Origin: Echinometra lucunter
Lineage: Eukaryota; Echinodermata; Echinoidea; Camarodonta; Echinometridae
Assembly: GCA_029962745.1 (NCBI GenBank)
Contig: CM057169.1
Span: forward strand, 15,625,078 to 15,689,077
Length of the DNA: 64,000 nucleotides
Reading direction: 5' to 3'
Shown here: piece by piece, positions 1 to 12,480 of the stretch
Numbering within the stretch: position 1 is the first letter of the stretch
Layout: the number at the start of each line of letters is the position of its first letter
The notes under the pieces: generated by a model
Databases searched by the model: none
Seen by the model: the letters and a program-made list of their open reading frames with translations, nothing else
What the model was told of the DNA's origin: nothing
Program-made: the position numbers and the translations under genes

Positions 1-59
1 TGGTGTTATGAGTTCATTGGAAATTTTGTTGCACTCTCTTGACGTGGAGGGCCACAGAG

Positions 60-920
60 GTAAAGTACAGGTGAAGGTTTCAGCTTGAAAAATGAAAATT
101 TATTTACAAATTGTACTTAAAGAGCTCTTTAAATATCTCTGAATGTCCTGAAGGGTAGAATGTGTACCGTGTTGCAAGAACTGCTCAATGTTACCCCCTA
201 ACCTACTGGAACCGGGTCAGCCCTATAGTAATCCTATTAAAACCAAGATTTCAGTAGTCAACAGGTTATTGAAATCACTATCAATCATACAAATTCATTA
301 CAGAATTTCAGCTCTTGTAAAGGAACTCTTTGAATATCATAACATGGCATCATGAATACCGAGTTATTATTCAGAGCTAATAAATCATTTAAATCTGATT
401 GATGACATGCAAATTCATTAATCTTTTTTAGACTTATCAAAGTACCAGATGTAAATAAATCCCAGAGAAGTTTTTGTTGGTGCTGTAGTGATATAAAGAT
501 TTGTTATATCAAAGTGATACAAAACAAATCCCATTAAGATGAAGAGCCTTACATAGCTTTAATTTTTTCACAAAAATTTTCAAAGAAAAAAACTGGAGGA
601 CTGTTAGGGGTATCACTTGAAGTAATATACAAAGAGAATGCTATAGAGAATGGAGAATAAAGGGAAAGAGATTATGGCTAGAAAAAAATGCACATCCCAC
701 AAAAAATGAGTTAAACATATCCTTAACCATAGCAGCTCATGTACACTTCTTCTCTCTACCCAGGTTTAGAAATGGTGACATGATAGGATAAATGGAGAAT
801 GGTGTGAAAATACATGTGCCTGTAGAAACCAATTTGCATCCAAAGACTGGGACGATGATTCACTAAAGCACTATTATCAATTCTAATAGTAATAGTAATT
901 TAATATCACTTGAGGTGGCT
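60..920. other. AT-rich non-coding DNA
   Basis: I see no gene, RNA gene or well-bounded repeat here. The stretch is AT-rich, with short homopolymers and stops in all frames. Near 755-790 there is a weak resemblance to the SINE body phrase seen elsewhere in the window (a 'ctctacccaggt' segment). Confidence 0.5.
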
Positions 921-1215
921 GAGAAAAAGAGAGGGAGAGAGAGAGAGAGAGAGAGAGAGAAGGAAAAAGAAAGAAAGGAAAAAGAAAGAAAGAGAAAAGA
1001 AACAGTGAGAGAGAGGATGATAAGTAGAAAACATAGGTAGGTATTTATGAGAAAGAGTGATAGAAAGAGAGAACAGAGAAGGAAGAAAAGGAGAAGGAAA
1101 GGAGAGAAAGCAAGAGATACAGAGACAAAGAGTTGGAGAGAGGGGAAAATAAGGGAGGTAAATGAGACAGAGATAGAAAGAGAGAGATAGAAAGAGAAAG
1201 TGAGAGAAGAGAAAA
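921..1215. repeat. (GA)n-rich purine tract
   Basis: About 300 bases of almost pure purine on the + strand, starting with a perfect GA run near 930-960 and decaying into GAAA/GGAA blocks. The minus-strand reading frames across it (Ser/Leu/Phe-rich) are products of the repeat and not genes. Confidence 0.9.
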
Positions 1216-1389
1216 AAGGAATGAGAAAACATTGCACTGACGTCATCCTGTGGCCCGGAAACAACATCTATATCAATGCACTAGCTGAGAGAATAGCGCA
1301 CAGTGATGAGGCAGCTGCCTAAGGCTACGTCTTAAAAAAACGAACACACATACACACACGCACAAACTCACTCACTCACTCGCACCCGC

Positions 1390-2090
1390 TTACATCTTAC
1401 ATATGACATGTAATCTCCAGCTGATCAGACAGTCGGGACTAAACGTCAAAGAATGCAATGGATGTGAAGACCAGGGGTAGGGACTGGAAGAGATCATGAT
1501 GAAGGAAAGGTTTAACAAGAATGATAGAGTGAATGTAGCATAGACTATGATGCTATGGAAGATGAAGAGAGAACGGATAAAAAAGGAGAGGGTATAAAGA
1601 TAGGCAGACACTAGCTTACATATGCCATGTAATCTCCAGCTGATCAGACAGTCAAGACTAAACATCAAAGAATGGAATGGATGTGAAGACCAGGGTAGGG
1701 AGTGGAAGAGACTGTGATGAAGGAGAGGTTTAACATGAATGATAGAGTGAATGTAGAGTACACTATGCAATGGAAGATGAGGAGACAACAGATGAAAAAG
1801 GAAGAGGGAGTATAAATAGGCAGACACTAGCTTACATATGCAATGTAACCTCCAGCTGATCAGACAGTCGAGACTAAACGTCAAAGAATGCAATGGATGC
1901 GAAGACCAGGGGTAGGAATCGAAGATGTGATGAAGGAAAGGTTTAACATGAATGATAGAGTGAATGTAGAGAAGACTATGATACTGTGGAAGATGGAGAG
2001 AGATCGGATGAACAAAGAAAGAGTATGAATAGGTAGACACTAGCTACATGCAATGTAACTGCTAGCAGATCACTCAGTCAAGATTCATTG
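1390..2090. repeat. Tandem array, unit about 217 bp
   Basis: The phrase CTGATCAGACAGTC recurs at 1421, 1640 and 1856, and in degraded form near 2065, giving a period of about 210-219 bp. Each unit also carries 'caaagaatg(c/g)aatgga', a 'gatgaaggaaaggtttaacatgaatgatagagtgaatg' type block and a 'ggcagacactagcttaca' junction. Decayed units with the same order of motifs continue near 2290, 2678 and 2965, separated by two hairpin insertions. A long minus-strand ORF exists only because the units are close to a multiple of three; I do not call it a gene. Confidence 0.85.
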
Positions 2091-2351
2091 GTGCTCAACA
2101 TCAAAGAATGCAATGGACGAAGCTTTAGGAGTAGGGTAAGGGAGTTGGATACAGGTTATGTTGAATATGAATGATGGAGTGAAAGTGAAAAACAAATTAG
2201 ATATAATTCAATGGAGAATGGAAGAAAGAAAAAAAAGAAAGAGTACTAAATAGATATTCATATACTTCCTGACATATCGTGTAACCTCCACCTAACTGAA
2301 AAGTCAAGCTTTATTTTCACTTAAGTCAAAGAATGCATCGATAAAGAGGAG

Positions 2352-2503
2352 TCCCTGCAGAAAAAGTACCATGGGTACTATGGTACTTTGATGAAATTAC
2401 TATCAAAACCATGAAAATACCATGCAAGTACCATCAAATTACCGGGATTTGATGGTAATTTTATCGAATAACCATGGTACCCGTGGTACTTTTATACAAG
2501 GGG
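2352..2503. mobile_element. Short foldback element (MITE-like) inside the tandem array
   Basis: The two ends are inverted copies: AAAAGTACCATGGGTAC on the left (from 2362) and its complement, with one change, ending at 2493. The homology extends outward to CCCTGCAG / CCCTTGTA-type termini. The interior also folds ('aaattac(c/t)atcaaa' facing its complement). It interrupts an old unit of the ~217-bp array, which explains the longer spacing between the units at about 2290 and 2678. No coding capacity. Confidence 0.7.
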
Positions 2504-2814
2504 CGCGCGTACGTACGTGGAGAGTGGAAGAGAAATGAATGAAAGATAAGCTCAACTCTGATGACAGAGTGAATGTGTGATAAAAGGAGTCATGATATAA
2601 TGGACAATGGAAGAAAAAACATTAAAAAAAGAGCAGTGAAATGATGGACACTGCCTCACAAAAGCCAGGCAACCTCCAACTGATCCGACAGACAAGATTC
2701 ATCGTCACTCAACATCAAAGAATACACTGATAAAGATCATGAGTGGGGAGTAGCAATAGAAGAAGTTTAACATGAATGATGTGAATGTTAAATCGTCTAG
2801 ATATCATCTGTTCT

Positions 2815-2871
2815 GAGCCAGAAGGGCATTAACTTATATCATTTTATACGGACTTAATGCCCTTCTGGCTC
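2815..2871. repeat. Perfect 18-bp inverted repeat (hairpin)
   Basis: GAGCCAGAAGGGCATTAA at 2815-2832 is followed, after a loop of about 21 bases, by its exact complement at 2854-2871. It sits inside a degraded unit of the tandem array. It could be the remnant of a foldback transposon or a small hairpin RNA; the loop and stem sizes alone do not decide. Confidence 0.8.
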
Positions 2872-2971
2872 TAAACAGACTCTATGATGTGATGGAGGAT
2901 GGGAGAGTGAGATAAGAGAGAGAGTAATGAATAGATGGACAATTGCTTGTATACTCAATCCAACCTCCACT

Positions 2972-4486
2972 TGACCTGCGAGCCACATTTGATCTATACA
3001 CCATGTGTACAAAAAAAATGACACTTTCTACTGTCAGCAAGGCATCTTTGAAAGAATGCATCTGGAACACAAAATGGAAAATTGTTGAAAATCATGTTTT
3101 TCAAACGATGACTGATAATTTCAGGGGTAGCATGTAGACCTTGTAAATTGCTTATACGATCTTCTTGTGGCATGATCTTTGCTAAAATTCTATTCAAATA
3201 TGTCAAAATAGACATTTTAATTTTTGCGTTTTGTAGCATTCCAGACACTTTCTTACACACAACGACATTAAACTAAGAAGCCTTCGTTATATCTTGTATT
3301 ATACTGTAAAAGTTAACGCACATACAAGATGGACTGAAGTTACAAACTACTGGAATTGCTAAAACGCAGTGCAATAATACTTGAAAATTCAGTGATAAAC
3401 ACAACTGCCTTTGATCAACTTGAAGAGCCATTATCATTGCTCTCAGAGCGTAATTAAAGTTCTCAATATAAGGGTGCTTGAAGAAACAAAATGGGAAAAA
3501 TCCAAGTATCATCATAGTTCGAGTGTAGTTAAACGGGACTGCTCTGTGTGCTCATGTTTTTGGTTTTGAGCCGTTAATTTTTCCATGGAGTGTGCCAATA
3601 CGTTTCCATGCCAAATTTGATGACGATTAATAAGGGCTATATTTATATCACATACATGATTTATAACTATAAGCAAGGAACATAAAAAAAAAATAATAAT
3701 AAAAGGAATGACTATTGCAAACAGAGAGAAGAAAATGAAACATTGGATAAAAACAGAGAGAGATACCAAGTTACATAACATACAACAAAGACTTAATGTA
3801 TGAGTGAGAAAGACGGAGATAGAAATATTCAAGGCTGAAAAATGAAGAAAAGCATTTTGAGCGATATATTTTTGAACCTCTCATAACTAATACTCAGAGT
3901 CATTGGTTAAAATACACTACAATCTTCATGTTGATTAATAAAACCATTGCATGAAAATTGGCATTCCTCTTTTTATTCTTTTTCTTTCTCATTCTTCTCT
4001 CTCTCTCTTTCCATCCCTCTCTATACATACGTACATACATACATTCATATATACCACAGTAAAACCATCTAAACAACAGAGAGAAATTTATAGATAAAGC
4101 TGTTTCTGTCTCTGTCCATTCCATTTCTTCCAGGTCTGTTATTTAATTTACAGCCTGGGAGGGTCTCTCTCGCTTCAGTCCAATAATTCAGGGGATCATA
4201 CTCAGCCGAGCCTGACATTTCGGGAACCATCCAAGGCTATCAACTCGTAAGCCGTGTCCGACCGAGGGCCAATAATTACGTGCGGTGTAAATCGCACATG
4301 GAGAGTGGTGGAAGATACCAGGTAGTATGTTAAAGACATGTCAGTATTTACGAGGGTTTACCTTCCAGTCGAGGCTTTTTCCGGAGCTGTCAGTCATGCC
4401 TGGGGAGCGCTTGGGGTGGGGTGGATGAATGAAGTCTTGGGACCTCCCCTCCAAAGGCATACATATTTTTGGAAGGATTGGGAATA
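2972..4486. other. Non-coding, no recognised feature
   Basis: AT-rich sequence with short ORFs only. There is a pyrimidine patch near 3960-4020 and a short TACA repeat near 4025-4050. The part from about 4140 to 4480 is more GC-balanced but has no splice-bounded coding frame that I can support. Confidence 0.4.
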
Positions 4487-5427
4487 TTTGTGGTGGTGGT
4501 GGTGGTGGTGGTGGTGGTGGTGGTGATGGTAAAGCTGATGGTGACAGTGGTGGTTGTAATAATGGTGGTAATGCTGCTGGTGGTGGTGGTGGTGGTGGTG
4601 GTGGTAATGCTGATGGTGATGGTGGTTATGGTAGTGGTGGTGGTGGTGGTGGTGGTGGTGGTGGTGGTAGTGATGGTGGTGATGGTGGTGGTGGTGGTAG
4701 TGATGGTGGTGGTGGTGGTGGTGGTGGTGGTGGTGGTGGTGGTGGTGATGGTGGTGGTGGTGGTGGTAATCTGATGGTGATGGTGGTTACGGTAGTGATG
4801 GTGGTGGTGGTAGTGATGCTGATGGTGGTGGTGGTGGTGATGGTGGTGGTGGTAATGCTGACAGTGACGGTGATGGTGGTGGTTGGGATGGTGGTGGTGA
4901 TGGTGGTGATTGTTGTGGTGGTTATGCTACTGGTGGTGGTGATGGTGGTGGCCTTGGTGGTGGAAATGCTGATGATGATGGTAATACCTATGGTGGCAGT
5001 GGTGGTGATGGTGGTAATGCTGGTGGTGATGGTGGTATTGAGGGTGGTGGCGATAGTAGTGATGGTGGTGGTGGTATATCATGCTGATGGTTATATTACA
5101 TTATATGGGTGAACTTTGCTTTCCCTGAGGACAATTCCAGGTATGGGATGAAAAATTGTTATTGTTGTTAGTGGTGGTGGTGGTGGTGGTGGTGATGGTG
5201 ATGGTGGTGGTGGTGGTGGTGGTGGTGGTGGCAGTGGTTTTTGTGGTGATGGTTTGTTGGTAATGGTGAGGGTAGTGATTGTGGTTTTGGTGGAGGATGT
5301 GATGGTGACAATGGTGGCTTTGGTGGTGGTAGTAAAATGATGGAGCTGATAGTGGCAGTGGAAAAGCTGGAGGTCATGGTGTTGGTGGTGACAGTGGGAG
5401 TGACAGTAGTGGTGCAGGTGATGGTGG
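4487..5427. repeat. (GGT/GAT)n trinucleotide microsatellite block
   Basis: Nearly 1 kb of GGT repeats broken by GAT, AAT and GCT triplets, with a 70-base non-repeat break near 5090-5165. All three frames stay open for long stretches (poly-Gly, poly-Val and poly-Trp; poly-His on the other strand). This is what an uninterrupted triplet repeat does and it does not indicate a glycine-rich protein. Confidence 0.93.
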
Positions 5428-6315
5428 CAGTAGTTTTCAGATAGTATACTATATTATGATGTTAGAGGATAGTAATAGTCCTAATAAAAATAAATGGCAT
5501 CTGAAATGATGGAATCCAGTTTGCATACATTTGTTGCTATGTCAAGAAGGCCTCTGGCTTTCGTTCAACAACTATGCATAAAATTAGTAAACAGGTCTAT
5601 TACTGCAAACAAATAAGAATATATCAATTGAGTATTTGTAATGTTTTGAAACATGCTTTCAAGATACCTCTTATTTCACTACTGCTTAGAATACAACATG
5701 TTAAATGTCTCACTACCTTTATCAAGTATCACTTCTTTCCATCAAATTTCTAACAGACAGGAAGTTGTTTAATTTGAATAATTATGTTTTTAATGTGCTA
5801 AAATTCCATATATGCAGATATGTTATTATTCATTTAAACACAGAACCACTCACCAAACATATCTACAGATATCAAGTTGCTTATTGGAATAAATTTTCTT
5901 TAATTCTCTTAAATTGAACTGTTTCATCCTTAAAATAGGAATCCTTATAAACCATTCATCAAAGAGAAAACCTTGGGTCATGAGCGATCATGTGGCATAT
6001 TTCATACTCTGGTTGCGACTGGGAGAAAACCTTCAGTCTTTTTTTCAAAGTGCTTGGTGGAATTGATTTGCTTCACACCCAGTTAAGTCAGCAAGAGAGT
6101 CGGCCCAGACTGGGGAAAAAAAACCCTTGCCTGGTCGACTGACCGTCCCGTCCGCGGTGCCAAACCGTACTCCTACCAGTGTTACAAATACATTAGAACT
6201 GTCACGGTTACGCTTCACCAGAAACACTCGTCATCTCCGACACATATCGCACACTGATCGTCCCTCCTTAGAGTCGTCGTCTCCTTCGTTGAATCTTCAA
6301 GTCTCTAAGTCTCTC
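5428..6315. other. Non-coding; GC-richer island at 6040-6300
   Basis: No gene is recognised. From about 6040 to 6300 the sequence is CpG-containing and open on both strands for about 60 codons, in contrast with its AT-rich neighbourhood. I cannot find splice signals or a family match, so I leave it as a possible unique or regulatory segment. Confidence 0.3.
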
Positions 6316-6780
6316 ATTCTCTCTCTCTCTCTCTCTCTCTCTGACTTTTTCTATTTCTCACTCTCCCAACTCTTCTTTCTACTTTGTGTTTTTTCTCTTT
6401 CCTTGTTCTCTCTCTCACTACCTCTTTGTCTCTTCTTCTCTCTCTCTCTCCCCTTAATTCTTACTTGCTCTTTCTCTTAGTTCCTTCATCCTATCTTTTA
6501 GCACTTTTTGTTACTTTATCTCATCATCCCAATCTCTGTCTTCCTTCTTCTCTCTCTCTCTTTTACTTCCTAGTTATCTCCTGTACTCTTCTTTCCTTCA
6601 CTCCTGCCCTTTCACCTCTTTTCCATCCCTCTCGCTCCCTTCCTTTCTCTCTACATTTTCCCTTCTCAATATCTTTCTCTCTCTCCCCTTCTCCCTGTGT
6701 CTTTCTCTCTTACTTCATGTTCCACTACAGTCTCTCTCTTTTTTTTTTTTTTGCTTTCTTCTCGCTTGCGCTCTTCTCAA
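6316..6780. repeat. (CT)n-rich pyrimidine tract
   Basis: A perfect CT run near 6317-6341 followed by about 430 bases of imperfect CT/CTT/CCT, ending in a T11 run near 6740. Ser/Leu-rich frames over it are artefacts. Confidence 0.9.
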
Positions 6781-6784
6781 ATTG

Positions 6785-8970
6785 AAAATTAATTTTTGAC
6801 GCTTGATTTGAGAAGCACAGCGAAGAGTATTAGAAGCGTGCTTCTTCGCTAGTCATGTGTGTATATATGTCTTCTGCAGACTGACACATCAAAATATACT
6901 ATATACAAACATTTCATAGAAAACCTACTTCTCTCTTAATAATATATTTGGGGGATTCTTAACAGCACTGATTTTTGTTTATGATACCGTATATATTTCG
7001 GAGTGATATAAAACTACCCAATGTTGCTCTTATGATTAATGCAATACTTGGAATTTGCCTTTTCAACTTTGACTAAAATTATTTTTTCTCTATATAGTTG
7101 AACATGGACCAGATACTCCTACAACAGACACAAAATTTGAGAAATATCTTACAAAGTTGCAACAAAGCAATTGCATTATACACCATGAGCTCAATATGTG
7201 CTCAATGTCTTTAAGTCTAAGGTTGAAGTACTTGCTAATTCTAATTAAATGCATGAAACACATTTTCGTAATTGAATTTTCTAGGGCAATATTATACCGG
7301 ATATCAAATATTGTGTTACAGTAGAAATTTTCCACCTTTAAAGTCACATATGTATTTAAACGCAACCCTAGTAACTGGCTGTAATTTACTTTGAACTCAA
7401 CCCTTCCCCTTAATTCCCCTTAAAGATGACAAAAATATTTCGTATAATGCTAAACCAGTTTCAAAGTTCAATTCACACTTTTCAAAAAACATTTTTTTAA
7501 AAATGCATTTGTCATTTCCATATTACTACTGCCATATTATTGCATTTGGTAGTTCTATTCATAGAGGAATATTTCTCCTCAGATTGCATAATTGGTTATT
7601 GCCAATTTAAAGAAGCAATGCTGTTTTATTTTGAAGTTTTGAATTATTTGTATCTCAATGGGGTAATCCCACAAAAAAGAAAGCTTTGTGAAAATTACAA
7701 ATCTTAATATAAAATCGTTAATCTCCTTTAGATGTGAACATATCGTCATCGTTTTATGAATCAACAAATCCGCGTATGTGTGCAGATACGTGCATTGGCG
7801 AAAAAGTTTTTACGAATTGTCGAATCGTCTCTGAATGGCCAGTGCTTCCAATTTTGTATCAATGACATGGTCAAATATATACCATTTTAAAATTAGAGTC
7901 CTAAGCTTTCTTTTAATGTACATATTGATACATGACATTATGCAAAGAAAGCAAGTTAAATTATATAAGATCACCTAAATCTATAACTGCCTTTTCCTGC
8001 AATGCACATTTCTGCATATCGTGCACAGATTTGTTGGTTTGTAAAGACCATGATGGGAGATCCTGGAATAATAATTGTATTGTAGTAATATTTATCTCTC
8101 ATTTTTATTAAATTTCACATTTTGTATCTGGATGCAAATCTACTATCAAGATAATATGTTCCCTATTTCCCAATTCTTTTAAATCAATCTTGTAACTACA
8201 AATATAGTGCAATAATAATAAGTGCTAGTTATAACACAAAAAAAAGTATTTCCACAATTTCATACGCATTTGTCTAGTACGCATACAGAAAATTTCCAAA
8301 TTATTTCCAAATTATCAAATCTTACAGCCATAAACATACTGTAAGTGTAAATAGTTAACATCAAAAAATCTTGCCATAATTTCATACATATTCATTCAGT
8401 ATGCACTGATTATTTCAAAAATATCATTTCAGGGTTAAGTTAAAAAAATCAATGTACACTAAAATCAACAAGTTACTATGTATGCAATTAGAAGAAAAGT
8501 CAGTTTCTTTGGAAAAATTCTGAGAAAGATGATATTCAAACTACTCTGTAATGCATATTACCAAATGACCCATCTGAATTTCCTACACTTTGCAACTGCT
8601 ATACCGTATTTGTAACAAACTTCCTGAAATCTGTGTCTCATTTGTCTACTTTTTCGAAACAATGCATTCAATCAAACAGTGACTTCCTGTAATATTTGCT
8701 GGGAAAATCCCTAACTCTCTCCACAGTCATTCTTGAATAATATACTGTACACACAAAAAGATTTAAAAGGAAGATATTATGAAAAGCTCAGTTGAAATTG
8801 ACAAAAGCTTGCAAATAAAGGAATTATTTGTACAAAGAGTTTAATGGACCAACGTTGCTTAACCGTGTACACAATGCATGACATTTTAAAGCTTATTTCT
8901 CTCACCTAATTGCAATTTTGCCATTAACTTTACAGATGTCTTCATTTTTGTACAATGTATGCTGACAGAT
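6785..8970. other. AT-rich intergenic DNA
   Basis: About 2.2 kb of AT-rich sequence without coding frames above about 90 codons and without splice-bounded candidates. No strong inverted or tandem repeat was noticed. Confidence 0.45.
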
Positions 8971-9310
8971 GAGTATTACACCCAAAGCAGTACAAGGTCT
9001 AAATTAATATGCTTTTCTTTCTCAAATTGACATTAATTATTTTTATTTTCCGACTTTTAAATAGTTTGAAAAAAAAAGTACCGGTATATTAAAATAGATC
9101 TGTGTGAATGAAAACTACAAAATTTATCCCCCGAAATCCAATTTACACACACAAAGTAGTAAATTGGTGATTTATACATTTACAGTGTATAACCAGTCTA
9201 CAGTCTTTAAAGATTGGTTATAATTCAGTCACTCTCATTTGTAAGTGGCACAAATTTGTTTTGTAAACATCTACATTGCATTTAAAGCTAATGTTTTATT
9301 TTTTCTTATC
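8970..9310 (+). mobile_element. Degraded copy of TTAA-MITE family 2
   Basis: From about 8978 the order of motifs matches the intact family 2 element at 19224: a degraded 'ttacacccaaagcagtac' terminus, then GGTCTAAATTAAT, then 'ctcaaattgaca', then a block resembling 'tttaaagattggttataa'. The right end could not be placed. The element is much more diverged than the other copies. Confidence 0.4.
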
Positions 9311-10054
9311 ATACATGAAGAATAGGCATGGAATTTGAATCTTGCGCTCGGGGGAAAAAGGGCAATAGTGAGTCTGGCGATGAGACTGACTGGATGTGAA
9401 ATGTACATGCGAGGAATGCACAGGAACATGCCTGACACAGTGGGAAGCCAATATAGAGGAGTATGAGCCTGGCTTTACCACAGCGCAGTGCGGAGAGGGA
9501 ACAAGAGCCGAGACAGAAACTGATCGGTGGGGAGCTCCCAACACACAATATGCCATAATACATCCTGGCATTATGTACAGAGGCTGTCCTCCTTAAAGGG
9601 GAACATCAGTCAAGGCATGGGTACAAATAAAAGTTTATGTAATATACTCGGTTTTCTTCTTCTTTTTTTTTTACAGGGAAATAGTGACACTATACCCATA
9701 CTTTGATCAACGTATGCATTATTACCAGGATTACTAATTTTTGTAATGAAAATAGAGGATTATAGCCAGATATAATATCATAAGCATGTTTCAGGGAGTA
9801 ATTTGGAGGGAGTATATCATATTCTAATTTCTATATGCATAGCAATTTGTTAATGTAAAATATTCTAGAAAACAGATTAATCATGCTATATTTAATTAAT
9901 GAAAAATGTCATTATATCCAAATGTCATTATATCCAAATGAAATACAATATTCTGTATACAATCAGGATTTATGCATACTTCTTTCCTATCATTCTTCAT
10001 GTATGCCTCTATTATGAGCAAAACGAATATCCATGTCTGAGACTCTGAGTACAC

Positions 10055-10080
10055 TGGACCAATAAATACTATACTATACT
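10055..10080 (+). repeat. AATAAATACTATACTATAC tail, possible retroposon 3' end
   Basis: 'ccaataaat' followed by repeated ACTAT units is the kind of short tandem tail that ends many non-LTR retroposons. The upstream ~60 bases (about 9995-10055) could be the end of such an element. Family unknown. Confidence 0.3.
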
Positions 10081-10345
10081 ACACCAGTTAAAGATAAAAC
10101 CTGAGTTCTAGTCATGAAAAACAATGAGAAAGAAATTGTCTCCAAGCAATTGGTGCGAAAGGTAGATTCTGTTGTATATGCAACATTGTGTATATGCTGA
10201 GGCTCTGAAATCAACACAGAATAAGCTATTGACCCAATCTTGCTGAAGATTCCATACACTGCACACAGAAATGAATATATGGGATTAAATACAAAAGCTT
10301 GCTCTAAACATTTTCAGCTTTTTTTTTGGTCACATTTGAAATCTA
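10080..10345. repeat. Interspersed repeat, copy 1 (pair with 57068-57345)
   Basis: This stretch is colinear with 57068-57345. Both contain 'gagttct(a/g)gtcatg', a 'ccaagcaa(c/t)tgg' block, 'actgcaca(c/a)agaaatga(a/g)tat', then 'ttttcagctttt...ggtca(c/t)att' and 'gcatttgaagagc'. The two copies are clearly diverged, so this is an old element. Confidence 0.55.
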
Positions 10346-11477
10346 ATAGCATTTGAAGAGCTGATTTTTGTTGTTGTTGTTTTTTTTTTGTTTTTCATGA
10401 TAGGCTATTTCATGAGACAGTTTTTTTTAAAAATATACTTCCAAATAAATGGGACAGTCTGCAACTTATTTTCACCTAACCTAGATATTGATCTTCTCTT
10501 CAGGATTAATTGTTAACAATGATTATGAATATTCAAAACATACCATAACACATCCTGAACTTTTATACCAAGGCTGTTCTCTTAAAGAAACACATCAGAT
10601 GAGGCATGGTATAATAAAAGCCTATTTTACATATTTTATTAAAAACATTATTTGTTTTTATGAAATAAGGAAACTATTTCAGTTTTAAAACTGTTCTAAG
10701 AAAGCCTGTTCAAAGTCAGTGTACACAGGCATTACACAAAAAGTCCATAAACAAAAACAGAAAGAGTGACCCCCCCCCCCCCCTCCTTTGTGCAACAGTT
10801 GATATTACTTATAAAAAACAATTTTTCTGAAAATGTAAAATAAGCTATAAACACCATTGCATTATAGATGTTCGGTTTGGGTGCTGTTTTTTTATGTTAA
10901 TATCTAAGGCAACATAATCTCAAGGCCTCATAGGTCTATACATGTATGTACAGCGTTTGTCCTCCTTAAAGGAGAATACCACTTGAGTTATATTTTTGAA
11001 ACCAATTATTATTTCTCAGTGACTGTTTCTTTGATGATTTTTTTTAAAATCTGGCATAAGAAATCTTGTATTACATGCATAGAGCTGTTATGTTTTTAAA
11101 AGGGGGCATCACTCAAAGCATGACAGTAAATGAACAGCTAGGATCTTTCTCCTTTCAAACATGCTCTTATCTCAGATTCAGAAATTGCATTTTCTCTTTG
11201 AAAAGTTGGTTTTCTATTTCAAAAGAAAAAGTTACATACTAGATAATGTGCATCAATTATATATATTCAGTAAGAAACAGTCATAAGACATTTCTCCAGC
11301 TAAGATCCTACTTCCAAAGTGGTAGAAAAACACTCATAATGCTCATATGCTCGTTTGTGGTTTCCCATGAATACAAGTGTGTTCCAGTCAACTTTTAAGA
11401 GAGATCAATAACACAAAGAAAAGTACCATCTAAGTTATTGTTAGGCCTAGCTGGAGGTGGTGCAGTAGACTTTGCCT

Positions 11478-11817
11478 GGGGCTGCTTCATAAAGCTGTTC
11501 GTAAAGTTACGCATGACTTTACGATCAACTTGAATATGAAGTGCCAAATGGGACGCCCAAAGTTTTTCCTGACATCTTAACAAATTATGACTGCATTTCC
11601 CTAAATTTCAAATTAAATTGTGCCAAAAAATATATTTCGTAATAAAACTGTTTGTAAACAATGGTAATGTTAATCTACAACTGCATATTTCACTTTTAAT
11701 TGATGCAATTTATAATGATTTAGAATCCCATCTGGCTTGTCATATTCAAGTCGTTCATAAAGTCATTCATAACTTTACGAACAGCTTTATGAAACACCCC
11801 CCCCCCCCCCCCCCCCC
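11478..11817. mobile_element. Foldback MITE family 3, copy 1
   Basis: The termini are long inverted repeats: left TTCATAAAGCTGTTCGTAAA, then 'gttacgcatgacttta' and 'aacttgaatatgaagtgccaaatgggacgcc'; the right end reads back the complement through 'gaacagctttatgaaac' into a C21 run (11797-11817). About 320 bp, no ORF. The same element recurs at 23279-23590 and, interrupted, at 21946-22675. The C-run at the right end is shared with the 22660s copy and seems to be part of the element's edge. Confidence 0.75.
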
Positions 11818-12054
11818 GGACTCGGACTCTTAATCAACCATGAAAAAATGGTCCACAAAATTGAGGTTGAAAGACTCACCCTACCAAACCTTTAAACATC
11901 TACATCGACACTCTAATTTGTAAATTATGGACAACTGAAGAGTTCCATTGACTCACCAGGTATATCTATATATTCAATTGTTAGAGATCTTAAAAAAAAA
12001 AAAAAATCTTTCTCCTGTAATTGCAGAATAAGAATAAATCTTCCCCTAATCATC

Positions 12055-12480
12055 CCCCCTCTCTCTCTCTCCGTTTCTTTTTCATCTCTCCCTTTATTCT
12101 ATCTCTCTCTCTCTATCTCTCTCTCCATAATATTTATGTGTATATAATCATACATGTACATGTAGATCCATCCGTCAACAGGTTAATGTTCAGTCTGTCT
12201 GTATCTCTCTCTCTCTCTCTTTCTTTATCCTCCATTCTGTCTCCCAATCCATTCCTGTTTCTCTCTCTCTCTCTCTCTCTCTCACATACATGTACAAGGA
12301 GTGTGTATGTGTGTAAATGATTTGTATATGTCTGTTTTTCCAACTCTTTCTTCGTCTTTATTCTCCACTCTATCTCATAATATATTCTTCTCTATTTCTC
12401 TATCTCTCTGTCAATGAATTTGAACATGTGTGTATGATTTGTGTGTCAATCAGGCCGTCTCTCTCTCTCTCTCTCTTTCC
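12055..12480. repeat. (CT)n microsatellite cluster
   Basis: Several perfect CT runs (12060-12070, 12100-12125, 12207-12222, 12260-12282, 12457-12475) in a pyrimidine-rich background. Overlapping ORFs are artefacts of the repeat. Confidence 0.9.

Larger units (their letters stand above)
9530..11140. repeat. Several copies of an interspersed repeat phrase
   Basis: A phrase of the type 'acatcctg...tgtac(a)gaggctgt(c/t)ct(c)cttaaagg(g)gaacatca' occurs near 9560-9620 and again near 10545-10610, with weaker versions near 10945-10990 and 11095-11130. The copies are diverged and in the same orientation. No coding function is evident. Confidence 0.4.

Noticed and set aside
1..59. Possible end of a coding exon on the + strand (frame 2, ...SLEILLHSLDVEGHR, then G|GTAAAG)
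   Set aside because: The open frame and a donor-like site exist, but with fewer than 60 bases visible this is too short to separate from chance.
4338..5377. Long Gly-, Val-, Trp- and His-rich open frames
   Set aside because: All come from an unbroken (GGT)n-type triplet repeat, are open in several frames at once, and lack splice or start context.
6045..6300. Both-strand open frames in a GC-richer island
   Set aside because: No start context, splice sites or recognisable domain; kept only as a compositional note.
9396..9596. Cys-containing 66-codon frame (EECTGTCLTQWEAN...)
   Set aside because: No splice signals or family match; its right part belongs to an interspersed repeat phrase found again near 10545.
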